From positions 1-5,828 of the forward strand of contig JAGSHA010000218.1 in assembly GCA_023954795.1 (NCBI GenBank): a stretch of DNA of 5,828 nucleotides. The letters are read 5' to 3'. The notes below the pieces were generated by a model. That model was given only the letters and a program-made list of their open reading frames with translations, did no database searches and was not told the DNA's origin. Of this stretch, positions 5,344 through 5,828 are shown one piece after another. Position 1 is the first letter of the stretch. Each line of letters opens with the position of its first letter. The stretch is from Oceanospirillaceae bacterium. GTDB lineage: Bacteria; Pseudomonadota; Gammaproteobacteria; Pseudomonadales; Balneatricaceae. A program made the translations under genes and the position numbers.

Positions 5344-5828
5344 ATGAAAGAATTTAAGAATTTTATTAACGGTGAATTCGTTACCACTGAAAGCGGTAAA
5401 ACTTTCGAAAACCGCAACCCTGTGGATAACAGCCTGATTGGAATGGTGCATGAAGCCGGTCAGCCGGAAGTGGCGGCGGCCGTGGCAGCAGCAAAAGCAG
5501 CAATGAAAGGACCTTGGGGCAAGATGACCCAAGCTGAGCGTATCAAACTGCTGGATAAAGTTGCTAACCGAATCAACGAACGCTTCGACGAATTCCTTGA
5601 TGCCGAGTGTAAAGACACCGGCAAGCCGCACAAGATTGCCTCACACATCGATATTCCTCGTGGTGCGGCGAACTTCAAAGCCTTTTCTGAAACATTGGCG
5701 AACCACCCAACGGAAGCCTTCAAGCTGGATACCCCTGACGGCAAAGGTGCACTGAACTACGGTCATCGCACGCCTAAAGGTGTGATCGCGGTGATCAGCC
5801 CATGGAACCTGCCCCTCCTGTTGATGAC
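5344..5828 (+). CDS. xylG: 2-Hydroxymuconic semialdehyde dehydrogenase (XylG/DmpC type), 3' end outside the window
   Basis: The first 161 complete codons of an aldehyde dehydrogenase are present and the frame runs off the right edge. The opening M-K-E-F-K-N-F-I-N-G-E-F-V, then N-R-N-P-V-D (24-29), a helix rich in alanine at 43-54 and P-K-G-V-I-A-V-I-S-P-W-N-L-P (144-157) fit the XylG/DmpC family. Asn155 of P-W-N-L-P is the oxyanion-stabilising asparagine; the catalytic cysteine and glutamate lie beyond the window. The family enzyme is NAD-dependent and oxidises the ring-fission product to 4-oxalocrotonate (2-hydroxymuconate), the dehydrogenative branch of meta-cleavage. The start ATG has only a weak ribosome site (CGAGA, 5333-5337). 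Order T-E-G matches the TOL lower pathway. The whole family has about 486 residues, so roughly a third is seen. A different semialdehyde dehydrogenase is possible but unlikely given the neighbour. Confidence 0.92.
   Translation, partial: MKEFKNFINGEFVTTESGKTFENRNPVDNSLIGMVHEAGQPEVAAAVAAAKAAMKGPWGKMTQAERIKLLDKVANRINERFDEFLDAECKDTGKPHKIASHIDIPRGAANFKAFSETLANHPTEAFKLDTPDGKGALNYGHRTPKGVIAVISPWNLPLLLM

Noticed and set aside
1..5828. CRISPR array, insertion sequence, tRNA or toxin-antitoxin genes
   Set aside because: No spaced direct repeats, transposase motifs, cloverleaf or small paired genes were seen; the window is densely filled by metabolic and transport genes.

Overview
The window looks like part of an aromatic-compound catabolism locus from a gammaproteobacterium. 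The catechol 2,3-dioxygenase and its neighbours closely resemble the Pseudomonas xyl/dmp type. Base composition is moderate, at roughly half GC by eye. A TRAP uptake system with a nearby UspA gene suggests, but does not prove, a marine or halophilic lineage. All seven genes, two of them cut by the window edges, lie on the plus strand.

Layout. (1) Bases 1-189 hold the C-terminal plant-type [2Fe-2S] domain of a phthalate dioxygenase reductase/VanB-type protein, the electron donor of a two-component Rieske oxygenase or demethylase that would lie mostly to the left. (2) Bases 190-481 are non-coding. They carry an operator-like perfect dyad (305-328), a second dyad (338-355), a leader hairpin (435-459) and a good Shine-Dalgarno. 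(3) Bases 482-3386 are a complete tripartite TRAP transporter: periplasmic binding protein, small permease and large permease. It is closed by a strong rho-independent terminator at about 3400-3434. (4) Bases 3474-3965 encode a UspA-family protein; such genes are known partners of some TRAP systems (TeaD of the Halomonas teaABCD cluster). (5) Bases 3971-5828 start a meta-cleavage operon: a XylT/DmpQ-like ferredoxin, catechol 2,3-dioxygenase (XylE/DmpB) and the 5' part of 2-hydroxymuconic semialdehyde dehydrogenase (XylG/DmpC). This is the TOL lower-pathway order T-E-G.

How the genes could work together: the TRAP system would import an aromatic acid driven by an ion gradient. The Rieske oxygenase fed by the reductase would convert it to a catechol. 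The dioxygenase would open the ring between C2 and C3, kept active by the XylT-like ferredoxin that re-reduces oxidised active-site iron. The dehydrogenase would oxidise the ring-fission product toward 4-oxalocrotonate. The catechol part is firm from the sequence. The TRAP substrate and the oxygenase substrate are inferred from context only.

I see no tRNA, rRNA, CRISPR array, insertion sequence or clear sign of an entirely new system. The most interesting points are the placement of a TRAP/UspA module inside an aromatic degradation cluster, an imperfect nucleotide-binding loop in the UspA protein, and several well-formed dyads at gene junctions.
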